A stretch of DNA of 64,000 nt from Microbacterium sp. Se63.02b. GTDB lineage: Bacteria > Actinomycetota > Actinomycetes > Actinomycetales > Microbacteriaceae. The notes under the pieces were generated by a model, which saw only the letters and a list, made by a program, of their open reading frames with translations, had not been told where the DNA came from and did no database searches. The translations under genes were made by a program, and so were the position numbers. Shown piece after piece: positions 40,307-56,400 of this stretch (the stretch's first letter is position 1; every line of letters starts with the position of its first letter). The stretch lies in NCBI RefSeq assembly GCF_014171575.1, contig NZ_CP050453.1, forward strand, positions 2,852,001 through 2,916,000. Reading direction: 5' to 3'.

Positions 40307-40839
40307 GGATCGTCGTCTCCGGAACGCACGCGAGCGGCAAGAGCACCCTGATCTCGGACTTCCACGCCGCGCACCCCGAGTACCTCGTGCTGGGCGACCC
40401 CTTCGACGACCTCGAGAGCGAGACTGACGACGCGACCGGCGAGTCGAGCTTCGCCGGTCAGCTGCGCATCTCCGCGACCCGCCTTCACGAGCACGCGGAT
40501 CAGGCGCATCTCCTCGCCGAACGGAGTCCCCTCGACTTCGCCGCCTACCTCATCGCGCTGGAGGCGTTGGGCCGCAGTTCCGGCGCCCTCATCCCCCGCG
40601 CGGTGCAGATCGCCGCAGACGCCCTCTCGTCCATCGACCTCGCCGTGCTGGTACCGCTCGACGCCCGGCATCCCATCCACGTGCCGTCGGACGAAGACCC
40701 GGAGCTCCGCGAGGCGATGGACCTGGCACTGCTCGAACTCGCGGACGACATCGAGCACGACGTGGCGTCGCGGTTCCTGATCGTCGCGGGAGAACGTGCG
40801 ACGAGGTTGCGCTCCGTGCAGGAGGCCGTCCGGCGGTGA
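40303..40839 (+). CDS. AAA/P-loop ATPase, nucleoside-kinase-like
   Basis: A P-loop protein of 178 residues. Walker A is GTHASGKST at residues 7-15. LAERSPLDFAAYLIALEALG resembles the DRS/lid-adjacent segment of deoxynucleoside-kinase-like and AAA_28 proteins. VLVPLDARHPIHVPSDEDPELREAMD and LLELADDIEHDV follow. It is translated right after hutG with a four-base overlap. No substrate is evident; the link to histidine use may be only positional. Confidence 0.8.
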   Translation: MRIVVSGTHASGKSTLISDFHAAHPEYLVLGDPFDDLESETDDATGESSFAGQLRISATRLHEHADQAHLLAERSPLDFAAYLIALEALGRSSGALIPRAVQIAADALSSIDLAVLVPLDARHPIHVPSDEDPELREAMDLALLELADDIEHDVASRFLIVAGERATRLRSVQEAVRR

Positions 40840-40866
40840 ACGGCCGCTCCCGTGTCGGAGCCGAGC

Positions 40867-42029
40867 TCAGCCGATCGCCCGACCGTCCTTCCACACCCGA
40901 CGCACGAGCGGCACGCCGGGGCGGTACGCGAGATGGATGCGGGTCGGCGCATCGAGCAGCACGAGGTCGGCCCTCGCGCCCGGAGCGATCACACCGATGT
41001 CGTCGCGGCGTAGTGCCCTCGCCCCACCGGCGGTCGCCGCCCACACCGCCTCCGCCGGGGTCATGCCCATGTCCCGTACGGCGACGGCGATGCAGAACGA
41101 CATCGACGAGGTGAAGCTCGACCGGGGTTCGTGTCGCACGCGAGAGCCACGGTCACCCCCGCATCGATCAGACGCCGTGCGTCGGGATAGGGCTGCCGTG
41201 TCGAGAACTCGACACCGGGCAGCAGCGTGAGCACGGTGGCCGAGCCGGCGAGCGCTTCGACGTCGGCATCCGTCAGGTACGTGCCGTGATCGATGGATGC
41301 CGCGCCCAGCTCGACGGCGAGCCGCACGCCCTCGCCCGGTCCGAGCTGGCTGGCGTGCACGCGTGGCACGAGCCCGCGGGCGACGCCGGCCTCCAGCACA
41401 CGCCGCGACTGCGCAACCGTGAACGCCCCGGTCTCGCAGAACACGTCGATCCACTTCGCGTGCGGCGCGCAGACGTCGAGCATGGGCCCGGTCACCAGGT
41501 CGACATAGGCGTCGGGGGCGTCGACGTACTCGGCGGGCACGACATGCGCCCCGAGGAACGTCACCTCGGGAGTGACCTCGGCGGCGAGCCGGACGAGACG
41601 CCCCTCGTCGGCGACGCTCAGTCCGTATCCGCTCTTGATCTCGACGGTGGTCGTCCCCTGCGCGAGCATCTCGTCGACGAAACCCCGCAGTCGGGTCCGC
41701 AGCTCCTCGTCGCTCGCCGCGCGGGTGGCGGCGACGGTCGAGCGGATGCCGCCGGCCGCATACTTCTGCCCGGCCATCCGCGCCTCGAACTCCGCCGCTC
41801 TGTCGCCGGCGAAGACCAGGTGGCTGTGGCTGTCGACGAATCCGGGGATCACGGCGCGACCGCTGCCGTCGACGATCTCGTCCGCCGTCGGTGCGTCTGC
41901 GGAGGCCCCGACCCAGGCGATGCGGCCGTCGTCGATCAGGACGGCCGCATCGCCCTTCGTGCCGCAGGGATCGCCGGCCGAGGCGACGTTGGTGGTCAAC
42001 TCCGCGATGTCGGTGATCAGCGTGCGCAT
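40867..42029 (-). CDS. hutI: imidazolonepropionase (frameshifted near 41125)
   Basis: About 387 residues of the amidohydrolase superfamily. The metal-site HxH is in [25 protein letters not shown] is a HutI signature, and [30 protein letters not shown] provides the second half of the site. One base near 41125 separates [10 protein letters not shown] from [22 protein letters not shown], the usual Asp-containing region. It converts imidazolonepropionate to N-formiminoglutamate, the third step of histidine degradation. It stands 34 bases after hutU in a hutH-hutU-hutI operon. Confidence 0.93.
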
Positions 42030-42063
42030 CGCCGCTCCTCTCGTCCGAGATCCTTCGAGTGTG

Positions 42064-43725
42064 TCAGAGCATGGGGATGTGCAGGCCGCGCTCACGGGCG
42101 ACCTCGCGGGCGTGCTCGTACCCGGCGTCCACGTGACGCATCACCCCGGTGCCCGGGTCGTTCGTGAGCACGCGCTCGAGCTTCTCGGCGGCCAGGGCCG
42201 ACCCGTCCGCGACGGTGACCTGTCCCGCGTGGATCGAACGTCCGATGCCGACTCCGCCGCCGTGGTGCAGCGACACCCACGAGGCGCCGGATGCCGTGTT
42301 GAGCAGGGCGTTCAGGAGCGGCCAGTCCGCGATCGCGTCGGAACCGTCCTTCATCGCCTCGGTCTCCCGGTACGGCGACGCGACGGATCCAGAGTCCAGG
42401 TGGTCGCGTCCGATCACGATCGGCGCCGACAGCTCACCCGACGCGACCATCTCGTTGAACCTGAGGCCCGCGAGGTGGCGCTCCTTGTAGCCGAGCCAGC
42501 AGATGCGGGCGGGCAGTCCCTCGAAGTGCACCTTCTCGCCGGCCTTCTCGAGCCAACGGTGCAGAGCCGCATCCTCCGGGAAGAGCTCCGCGATCGCGCG
42601 GTCGGTCTTGAAGATGTCCTCGGGGTCTCCCGAGAGCGCCGCCCACCGGAACGGCCCCCGTCCCTCTTCGAACTGCGGGCGGATGTACGCCGGCACGAAG
42701 CCGGGGAACGCGAACGCCCGGTCGTAGCCGCCGAGCTGCGCCATCGGCCCTGATCGAGTTCCCGTAGTCGAACACCGCGGCACCGGCATCCTGGAAGGCC
42801 ACCATCGCCTCGACGTGAGCGGCCATCGACTCCCGGGAGCGTCGCGTGAATTCCTCGGCGTCGCGCTCGGCCTCGGCCTTCCAGTCCTCGACCGCGATGC
42901 CGAGCCGGAGATAGGCGAGGGGGTCGTGGGCGCTGGTCTGGTCGGTCACGATGTCGATCGGCACCCCCCGACGCCGCAGCTCGGGGAAGACCTCCGCCGC
43001 GTTGCCGACGACGCCGACGGAGAGGGCCGTACCGGCGCGCTTGGCCTCGATGACCCTGGCGACGGCCGCATCGAGGTCGGTCGTGTACTCGTCGAGGTAG
43101 CCGTGCTCGACGCGACGAGACAGGCGTGATTCATCGACGTCGACGATGAGCACCGCCCCGTCGTTCATGGTCACCGCGAGCGGCTGGGCTCCCCCATCCC
43201 ACCCGGCCACCGGTGAGGGTGAGGGTGCCGCGCAGCGAGTCCCGTCCGAGCGAGCGAGCGACGGCGGCGAACGTCTCGTAGGTGCCCTGCAGGATCCCCT
43301 GTGTGCCGATGTAGATCCACGACCCCGCGGTCATCTGCCCGTACATGATGAGTCCGAGCTCTTCCAGCCGACGGAACTCCGGCCAGGTCGCCCAGTCCCC
43401 GACCAGGTTCGAGTTGGCGATCAGCACGCGCGGCGCCCACTCGTGCGTGCGGAACACCCGACCGGTTTGCCGGACTGCACGAGCAGCGTCTCGTCGGGCT
43501 CGAGCTCGTCGAGGGTGCGACGATCGCGTCGTACGCCTCCCAGCTGCGGGCGGCCTTGCCCGTGCCGCCGTAGACCACCAGGTCTTCCGGGTGCTCCGCG
43601 ACCTCGGGGTCGAGGTTGTTCATCAGCATGCGCTTGGCGGCTTCCGCGCCCCAGCTCTTCGCCGTGCGCTCGTTGCCACGGGCGGCGCGGACGACGCGGG
43701 GACCCGCTGTGGTGTTCTCAACCAT
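42064..43725 (-). CDS. hutU: urocanate hydratase (several frameshifts)
   Basis: About 553 residues, the usual length. Urocanase uses tightly bound NAD to hydrate urocanate. Readable parts in order are [127 protein letters not shown], the catalytic Cys of [11 protein letters not shown], and [16 protein letters not shown]. Frame breaks lie near 42745, 43200, 43465 and 43505. All catalytic segments are conserved, which favours assembly indels. The ATG at 43725 overlaps the end of hutH. Confidence 0.93.
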
Positions 43726-45258
43726 CGATGTGCTCCTTCGCGATACGGGCGACGTCGCCCGACTGGACGAGTGCGGTGACCGCTTCCATCTCCGGCGAGA
43801 GGAAACGGTCGGGACCGGGGCCTGCCGCCACGGTGCGGACCAGGTCGCGCACGGCGCCGGTCACGGGCCCCGCCTCCAGCGGTGCACGGAGATCGAGGGC
43901 GCGGGCCGCGGTCAGGATCTCGATCGCGAGCACGCGCCCGAGGCCGTCGATCGCCCGGCGCAGCTTCCGCGCGGCCGCCCAGCCCATCGAGACATGATCC
44001 TCTTGCATTGCCGAAGACGGGATCGAGTCGACGGATGCGGGGACCGCGAGCCGCTTGAGCTCGGACACGATCCCCGCCGCGGCATATTGCGCGATCATCA
44101 AGCCGGAGTCGACGCCGACCTCATCGGCGAGGAAGGGCGGGAGGCCGTGGCTGCGCGCCGGGTCCAGCGCCCGGTCCGTGCGACGCTCCGAGACCGAGGC
44201 CACATCGGCGATCGAGATCGCGAGGAAGTCGAGGACGGCGGCCACGGGCGCGCCGTGGAAGTTCCCATTCGATTCGATGCGTCCGTCCAGGGTGATCACC
44301 GGGTTGTCGATCACGCTGGCGAGTTCGCGCCCGGCGATCATCGCGGCGTGGCCGGCGGTGTCACGTGCGGCGCCATGCACCTGGGGCGAGCACCGCAGCG
44401 AGTACGCATCCTGCACCCTGCCGTCGTCCGGCCCCTTGTGGCTGGCCACCATCGGGGAGTCCGCGAGGAACGCGCGGAGGTTCGCGGCGGACTCGGCCTG
44501 CCCCGTCTGCGCACGCAGCGCCATCAGATCGGCGGCGAACACGGCGTCGGTTCCGAGCTGCGACTCGACCGACATCGCGGCGGCGAGGTCGGCGGTGAGC
44601 AGAAGGGTCTCGAGGTCGTGAAGCGCGAGCACCAGCATGCCGAGCATGCCATCGGTGCCGTTGATGAGCGCGAGCCCCTCCTTCTCGACGAGGGTGAGCG
44701 GCTCGATGCCCGCGGCGGCGAGGGCCTCGGCCGCGGGGAGCAGGGTTCCGGAGCCGTCGCGCACGTCGCCCTCTCCCATCGCAGCGAGGGCGATGTGCGC
44801 GAGGGCGCGAGGTCGCCCGAGCAGCCGAGCGATCCGTACTCGCGGACGACAGGAGTGATGCCCTCGTTGAGCAGGGCGGCGTAGGTCTCGACGACGACCG
44901 GGCGCACGCCGGTGCGTCCGGACGCGAGTGTCTGCAGCCGCAGCAGCTGGAGGCCGCGAACGACCTCGCGCTCGACCTCGGCGCCGGTACCCGCGGCGTG
45001 CGAGCGGATCAGGCTGGCCTGGAGCTGCAGGCGGCGCTCGGGGGCGATGAAGGTGGTCGCGAGGGCGCCGAACCCGGTGGACACGCCGTAGTGCGGGCGA
45101 GGGTCGGCGGCGAGGCCGTCGACCACACGGCGAGTCTGGGCCACACGGGCGAGAGCTTCCGCGACGACCAGGACGGGGGCATCGTGGCGGGCGACGGCGA
45201 CGACATCGGCAGGCGACAACGGAGCCGCTCCGACCAGCACGGGGGCGAGTTCGGTCAT
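43718..45258 (-). CDS. hutH: histidine ammonia-lyase (frameshifted near 44812)
   Basis: About 513 residues. HutH removes ammonia from histidine to give urocanate using a self-made MIO group. The Tyr of [12 protein letters not shown] and the MIO region [14 protein letters not shown] are present; the MIO triad reads Cys-Ser-Gly instead of the commoner Ala-Ser-Gly. Further family segments are [46 protein letters not shown] and [18 protein letters not shown]. The break near 44812 lies right after the MIO segment. ATG 45258 is the start. It begins the hutH-hutU-hutI operon and is divergent from an IclR gene. Confidence 0.94.
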
Positions 45259-45310
45259 GGTTCGATTCCACACCCGACATGTCGCCCGCGGCACCCGATC
45301 ATGCGATGCT

Positions 45311-46108
45311 GTGTCTGTGATCCCAGACAACCCCGAACCGACGAAGGAGCCCGAGACAGCTGCGGCTCAGGTGCCGGCCGCGGAGAACACGCTTCGCATC
45401 CTGAGCTACCTCGCCGCCCGGCCTGCTCCGGTGGCGGCGTCGGCGATCGCGCGCGAACTCGAGCTGCCGCGATCGACGGTGTACCACCTGCTCACGACAC
45501 TCGCCGCTCACGGATTCGTGCTGCATCTGCGGGAAGAGCGACGCTGGGGGCTGGGAACCTCGGCCTTCGAGCTCGCGGGCGGGTACACGCGCCAGCAGCC
45601 ACTGGCACGACGAGGCCGGCCGCTGGTGGCCGCGCTGTCGGATCGCTTGGGCGAGAGCGCGCACCTCGCGGTGATGAGCGGAGGGGACGTGCTGTACATC
45701 GTCGAGGAGCGTGCACCTCGACGCCCGGCGCTGGTGACCGATGTGGGTGTGCGGCTTCCCGCACACCTCACAGCCTCGGGCAGGGCGATGCTGGCGGCGC
45801 TCCCCCGTGAACAGGTGCGGGCACTTTACCCGGATGTCTCGGCGTTCCCCGACCGGACCGGAGTGGGACCCCGGACACCACGAGAGCTGCGGGAGCTGCT
45901 GCTAGACGTGCGAGCTCGGGGGTATGCGACGGAGAACAGTGAGATCGCCGAGGGGCTGCGCAGCGTGGGGGCCGCGGTGCTCGATGCTGCGGGTTGGCCC
46001 GTCGCGGCGGTGGCGGTGACGTGGGGGCGCACTGATCTGGACGAGGAGCTTCTTGCCGCTGCGGTGCAGGAGTGCGCGGCCATGCTCGAGGTACGTCTGA
46101 AACGCTGA
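45311..46108 (+). CDS. IclR family transcriptional regulator, likely hut regulator
   Basis: A regulator of about 265 residues. The N-terminal winged helix is ENTLRILSYLAARPAPVAASAIARELELPRSTVYHLLTTLAAHGF. The C-terminal effector domain has VLYIVEERAPRRPALVTDVGVRLPAHLTASGRAMLAAL and GYATENSEIAEGLRSVGAAV. GTG codons at 45311 and 45317 are the best starts, since they directly precede the conserved part; longer frames reach into the hutH promoter. Divergent placement from hutH across about 52 bases implies it controls the hut genes, probably with urocanate or histidine as signal. Confidence 0.9.
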   Translation: MSVIPDNPEPTKEPETAAAQVPAAENTLRILSYLAARPAPVAASAIARELELPRSTVYHLLTTLAAHGFVLHLREERRWGLGTSAFELAGGYTRQQPLARRGRPLVAALSDRLGESAHLAVMSGGDVLYIVEERAPRRPALVTDVGVRLPAHLTASGRAMLAALPREQVRALYPDVSAFPDRTGVGPRTPRELRELLLDVRARGYATENSEIAEGLRSVGAAVLDAAGWPVAAVAVTWGRTDLDEELLAAAVQECAAMLEVRLKR

Positions 46109-46139
46109 CGATGCGATGTCGGGACCGTCGTCGACGAAG

Positions 46140-46167
46140 AAGAGCCACCCCTAGTGGGATGGCTCTT
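46140..46167 (+). terminator. intrinsic terminator after the IclR gene
   Basis: AGAGCCA at 46141-46147 pairs with TGGCTCT at 46160-46166, with an inner CCC/GGG pairing, and TTGTT follows. It lies 32 bases after the IclR stop codon. Confidence 0.65.
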
Positions 46168-46199
46168 GTTCTGTTCGCCGCGAAGCAGCGCGTTAACGC

Positions 46200-46231
46200 A
46201 AAATGGCCACCCAGCGTTGGGTGGCCATTTT
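46200..46231 (-). terminator. rrn operon terminator
   Basis: AAAATGGCCACCCA at 46200-46213 pairs perfectly over 14 bases with TGGGTGGCCATTTT at 46218-46231 around a four-base loop. On the minus strand it follows the 5S gene by 12 bases and ends in a U-run, so it should stop rRNA transcription; it would also work on the other strand. Confidence 0.85.
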
Positions 46232-46243
46232 GTTTAAAAGGAG

Positions 46244-46361
46244 TCCGGCGGTGTCCTACTCTCCCACAGGGTCCCCCCTGCAGTACCATCGGCGCTGTGA
46301 GGCTTAGCTTCCGGGTTCGGAATGTAACCGGGCGTTTCCCTCACGCTATGGCCGCCGAAAC
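46244..46361 (-). rRNA. rrf: 5S ribosomal RNA
   Basis: About 118 bases on the minus strand. The 5' end GUUUCGGCGGCCAUAGCG, the loop CCCGGUUACAUUCCGAACCC and the complementary 3' end GGACACCGCCGGA are standard bacterial 5S features. It is the last gene of the rrn operon. Ends are accurate to a few bases. Confidence 0.95.
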
Positions 46362-46467
46362 ACTATTGATGTTTCAATCAAACACATAACAAAGTCATTG
46401 TTGTTATGCGGTTCTCGACCGTACATCGAGAACCACTCAGTGGACGCGTAGCACCAACAAACGGTGT

Positions 46468-51512
<5,045 letters not shown>

Positions 51513-52051
51513 AAAAAGAAATGCATACCCCACCGGGAAAACGGTGACGCAGCGAGTTTGATGCTGACCAAAGAGACAAATTCATTGCTGACTTCATCCA
51601 ATGCCAACCCCCCGAAAGGGATTGGTCTTTGATCCAAAGGAATTCTCACCCCCACCGAAGTGGAGACGAGGATAATTTGGCATTTGACAAGTGCACGCTG
51701 TTGAGTTCTCAAGGATCGGATGCTCCCACGACCCAGCCATCACAGCCAGGCCCGCAGGGCAACTTCTCTATCTTACTGATCTCATTTCCTTTGTCAAATC
51801 GCCTTCCGGCGACCTGCTCGTGGAAACGAGGCAGTTCCTTCACCCTCTTCGCTCCGAGGAGCGGTTCTGGATTCGGGAGGTGTTCGATGCTTGACGGGAG
51901 CCGGTCCGAGGACCTCCGCTCAACCGTTTGGGGCGAACAGGTAATAACTTACGTGGGTTCCGGGGTTCGGGCAAATCACGGGCGTCGCCCGGGCGTGTCG
52001 AGCGTTCGGAGGGTGCTCCGGCGCGTTCGAGAGGGCCGAAGCACCCTCCTC
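51513..52051 (-). other. rrn leader and promoter region
   Basis: This stretch upstream of 16S contains no protein gene. It holds the actinobacterial leader segment read on the minus strand as UUGAGAACUCAACAGCGUGC (near 51692-51712), the anti-termination-type element of rrn leaders, and a promoter near 51769-51797. The outer part (51900-52050) is a spacer to the HupE-like gene. Confidence 0.65.
51769..51797 (-). promoter_or_regulatory. rrn promoter
   Basis: On the minus strand, a perfect TTGACA (51797-51792) and AAGATA (51774-51769) are separated by 17 bases. The position, about 255 bases before the 16S gene, and the following leader element fit a main rRNA promoter. Confidence 0.6.
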
Positions 52052-53446
52052 TCAGCCCGCTCCGACCAGCCGCTCGACGAACCAGAACAACCCGACCGCG
52101 GCGACGACACCGGCGATCCAGAACCCGAGCGACGGTACGCGGCGGCGCGCCACCACGAACAGCGGGAAGACCAGAGCGATCACCAGGAGCTGCGCGAGCT
52201 CGATCCCCGCGTTGAACACCAGCAGCGCACCCAGCAGGTCCCAGGAGAACGGCTCGTCGATCCCCAAGGCGCCGGCGAATCCCACGCCGTGCATGAGTCC
52301 GAACGCGAACACCACGGCAATGCGCACGAGATCTCCCCGGGAGAACGACGCGCTCGCTCGAGGGGACGCCACGGCGGTGCGCGTCTGCGCCCGTTCCCGG
52401 ACGGCGGTCGCGGTCCCGCCGACGAGAGGCGTTCCCGGATCGTCGACATCCGCCGCGTCGCTTCCCCTGCCCCCGTCGGCGCGTATCGTCTGAGCATCAG
52501 CTCGCCTGGCGCTACGGAAGCGCCGCATCTCCCACAGCGCGACAACGGCGATCGACAGCGCGATGGCCGGTTCGACCACCCCCGCCGGAATGCTCACGAA
52601 CCCCAGCGCTGCGAGGATGAAGGTCAGGGAATGGGCGACGGTGAATGCCGTGGCCGCCAGCACGATGTCCCTGAGGCGTCGGGAGCCGACGATCAGGGCC
52701 AGCAGGAACAGCAGATGGTCCGGTCCGAGCAGGAGGTGCTCCGCACCGAGGACGAGGAACTCCCCCATCCGCGATCCCCAGTCGGTCGTCGTGACCATCG
52801 TGGGGTTCGTGTCCGTGTCGAGGCTGGCGACGCCTGCGCCCGAGCGCACGTCGTAGTCGACGATGGTCGTCGTCATCCCGCCAGGAGCCGTCCCGGGGAA
52901 CAGCGCCGTGCTGATCTCGTACGGCACGGGCATCGGATCGACCATCGACGAGCAGTCGGCCTCGATCACCAGGCGCGCGTGCGGCACTCCGTCGCGGAGG
53001 ACGATCTCGAAGGGAGCGACGATCTCGTTCGGGCAGGGCTCACCCGCCTTCCCGTCGTCCACGACTGCCACGGAGAACCGCGGCAGCACGTACCCCTCCA
53101 CGGTGTCGGAGTGATCTTCGAGCACCGCAGGGGTCAGCTTCGCCGGATCGCGCCCCTCGGCCTGCACATCCGCGTACGCCTCCTGTTCGAATGCGGCGTC
53201 GCCCATCGCGCGCGCGCCGTCGGTCGCCAGCAGGACGTACTCGATGTCGAGCACCGACCGCACCACACCGCGTTCCGGCTCCGAGACATCCGCATAGACC
53301 GTCGCGGAATAGCTGTGGGCCGCGGCCGGGGCCGCCGACAGCATCACGCTGACGACGGCCCCGGCGAGGGCGAGGGCTCCGGCGAGCGCGGTCCGCGCCG
53401 CCGGTCGACGGCTCGTGGCGGTGCGCCCTCGACCGCGCGGTCTCAC
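52052..53446 (-). CDS. HupE/UreJ-like membrane protein with secreted N-terminal domain
   Basis: About 464 residues. GTG at 53446 overlaps the phosphoesterase stop. Residues 1-45 form a signal peptide (ALAGALALAGAVVSVMLSAAPAAAHSYS, cleaved after AHA/AAA). An extracytoplasmic domain of about 180 residues follows. The C-terminal half has six or so helices with the family motifs LGAEHLLLGPDHLLFLLAL and FAFGLMHGVGFAGAL, whose His and Asp are thought to bind nickel or cobalt. An inserted Ala/Arg-rich loop separates helices 3 and 4. As it is coupled to a metallophosphoesterase, a role in metal supply is possible but inferred. The open frame continues upstream into the phosphoesterase because of an indel there. 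Confidence 0.82.
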   Translation of the reverse strand: MRPRGRGRTATSRRPAARTALAGALALAGAVVSVMLSAAPAAAHSYSATVYADVSEPERGVVRSVLDIEYVLLATDGARAMGDAAFEQEAYADVQAEGRDPAKLTPAVLEDHSDTVEGYVLPRFSVAVVDDGKAGEPCPNEIVAPFEIVLRDGVPHARLVIEADCSSMVDPMPVPYEISTALFPGTAPGGMTTTIVDYDVRSGAGVASLDTDTNPTMVTTTDWGSRMGEFLVLGAEHLLLGPDHLLFLLALIVGSRRLRDIVLAATAFTVAHSLTFILAALGFVSIPAGVVEPAIALSIAVVALWEMRRFRSARRADAQTIRADGGRGSDAADVDDPGTPLVGGTATAVRERAQTRTAVASPRASASFSRGDLVRIAVVFAFGLMHGVGFAGALGIDEPFSWDLLGALLVFNAGIELAQLLVIALVFPLFVVARRRVPSLGFWIAGVVAAVGLFWFVERLVGAG

Positions 53447-56400
53447 GCCACGTCCTCCGAGCGACGCGGCAGACGACGCCGGAGCAGGACGCCGCCGCCG
53501 GCGAGCAGCAGCAGTCCGGCGAAGACCGCGAGCGTTGGCAGCATTCCACCCGTCGTGGCCAGCGGATCCGTGGAGGCGCCGCCCGAACCCGAGTCCGGAC
53601 CTGCGATCCCGCCACCACCCGGGTTCTCCCCACCGGGGTTCCCCCACCGGGGTTCTCCCCACCGGGGTTCTCCCCACCGGGGAAGTCGCCGCCGTCACGG
53701 TGAACGACACCTGGTTCTGCCGAGCCGCCGCGTCTGTCGCGACGTAGGTGAGCGTGTAGGTCCCCGCGACGGTCGGGGTGAACGTGTAGCCCTCACCCGT
53801 GGCGGCGGCCGCGAAGGCGCGCGACCCGGCGAAGCCCTCACCGAGCGCGACGGGGGCGCCGGACGGATCGGTGACCTCGAGTGCCGCGGTCACACGACCG
53901 GAGTTGTCGACGGCTTCGGCCGCCGGAGCGGTGTACGCGGTGCCGACCACAGCGTCGCCCGCGGGCTCGGGGTCGACACGCAGGAGCGGGGGCATCGTGT
54001 CGAGCGAGGTCAGCTCCCGCATCGCCACGCGGTACACGTCCTTGTCGAACAGCGGGTCGCTGTAGATCTCGACGCCGGCGACACGACCATCCATCGTCGA
54101 GTCGTCGAGCGAGCCCGAGGGGTTCGCGTCTCCGCCGATCACCATGTAGCGGGCGTCGGCCGACGACGGCTTCACCGAGAAGGACACGCCCTCCGACTCC
54201 GTCTTGCGGATGCCGTCCACATACAGCCGGGCGTCGGTGCCGTCGTACCAGGCGGTCACGTGGTACCACTGCCCGTACTCCAGGCTCACGACGGGGCGGG
54301 GCGAGGCGTACCAGAACTGCAGGTCGTACGTCGTGGCGCTGGTTCCGACGGCTTCGAGACCGATGCCGCCGCTCTGCATGCCTCCGAACACATCGACGTA
54401 GCTGCCGGAGATCGAGTCGAGACGGAAGGTCGCATCGAGCGTGAACCCGTCCTGGAGGGCGGCGTACTCGTCGTCGGTCCACTTCGGCGTGCGGATGCCG
54501 GTGGCTGCGCCCTCCGCCCCGACAGCCACCTGTGCCTGCACATCGGCGTCATCCTCGAAGCGGGTATCGGCTCCTGGCGTCAATGGGCGAGCAGCCGGAG
54601 ACGCATCCGTCGCGACACCGTCAGCGAAGCCGACGTCCAGGAGATCGGCGCTCGGCACCTCGGCACGCAGGTCGTCGAAGGTCAGAGCACTCGGGTCGAA
54701 GGGCGCCTCGCCCTCCCCGGAGTCTCCGCTCGTGAACCGCGCCGTGAGCGCAGTCCCCTCCTTGCCCCACGCGTTGATCGGGGTCACTCGCACCTCGTAC
54801 TCGCGACCGGGAAGGAGATTCCACACCTCGTGCCTGCGGTCGGTCGGCATGGGCAGGTTGTAGAACCCGGACCACTGCAGGAAGGAGTTCACCTCGGCAC
54901 CGGTCGCGAGGTCGACCGTCTGGTAGCGGTACTTGTGCACGATGTCACCGACCGTGTTCGGGGCGGGGGTGGCCTGCGGGAAAGACACCATGGCCTTCGA
55001 GCCGGAGATCTCATCGACGGTCACCGCGGCGTCGCTCCCCCAGACGGGACCGGCGGACTCGCTCGCGCGGAGGGTGTTGTTGAACGGGAAGCGTTCGTCG
55101 TAGGTCTTGGTCTCGTCCACCGAGGCGGCGACGTCCCAGGTCCAGGTCTGGTCGATCCACTGATCCGCGAGCAGGTCGTAGTTCTTGATCGTCACGACGG
55201 TGCCGGTGATCTCCACGATGGCGGTCTGCCGGTTGTCGCCGGCGTCGTCGGGTGTGGTGTCGTTGCCGCGGCTGGTCGGACTCGAGTTGACGACACCCGA
55301 CTCGAACTCGTAGTACGCGAGCGGCGGTGCGTTCACCGTGGTGAAGCCCTGCGTCGACCGCTCGCCCGAGCGGTTCTCCTGTCCCTGCCAGATCGAGGTC
55401 GGGATGTTCTGCGGCGTATGGATGTGTCCGCCCCAGACGACCGCCTGGGGGAAGTCGTCGAACACGGACTGGAACCCGTCGCCGCAGCCGCTGGACAGCC
55501 CGGTGCCGTACCACTCGTTCGAGACGTAGTGCGTGCACTGGAGGGGGTGATGCACCAGCACCATCACGGGCTTGGTCGGGTCTTCCGCGGTCGCTGCCGT
55601 CAGCCGCTGCTGCAGCCAGGCCGCGGCATACGCGTAGTTGCCGCTGCTCGCCCCGGAGGGCTTGCCGGTGTCCGGATCGATCGTGCCGCTGCCGGGCGAG
55701 ACCGTGATGACGTGGTAGCCGTTGACCGTGTAGTCGGCGTTCGGCTTCTGTCCGCCCGTCGCCTGCGTGAACAGGTCGTATGACGAGATGCCCGCGACGT
55801 CGTGGTTGCCGAGGGAGGCGATCGCCGGGATGCCGAGGCCTGCCTTCGCATCCATCGTCTGCTTCAGGCCGTCGAATTCCTCGGGGGTCGCGCTGTTGGT
55901 CAGGTCGCCGACGAAGAGGGCGGTCTGCACGTTCTCCTGCTTCCAGAAGTCGTACGCCTCTGCGAGCTCGCCCCAGTTGTCGTGGATGTCGCCGATCGCC
56001 GAGAATCGCACGTCCGGGCCATCGGCCTCGACGGCCGGTGCTGCACTGACGAGGGGTGCGGCGGCGGTCTGCTCCACCGGCGCGCCTGTGACCGATACCG
56101 TGCGGGTCTCCTCGCTCACTCCCCCCGTGGCGTCGCTCACGGAGTACGCGACGAGGTAGTCGCCCGCCGCACTCGGGGTGAACCGGTACTCACCGGCATC
56201 ATCGGCGGAGAGCATCGTGACGACGCCCTCCGGGTCGGTCACGGCGACCACGAGCTCGTCCGCAGAACCGTCGACATCGCTGGCGGAAGCGCCCGGCATG
56301 ACGACGACGCGTCCCACCTCGCCGCCCTCCGGAGCTTCGCCGTCGACGCGGATGATGACGCCGCCGGTCTCAGCGGGCGTCGCGTCGTCGTCCGGCGCGA

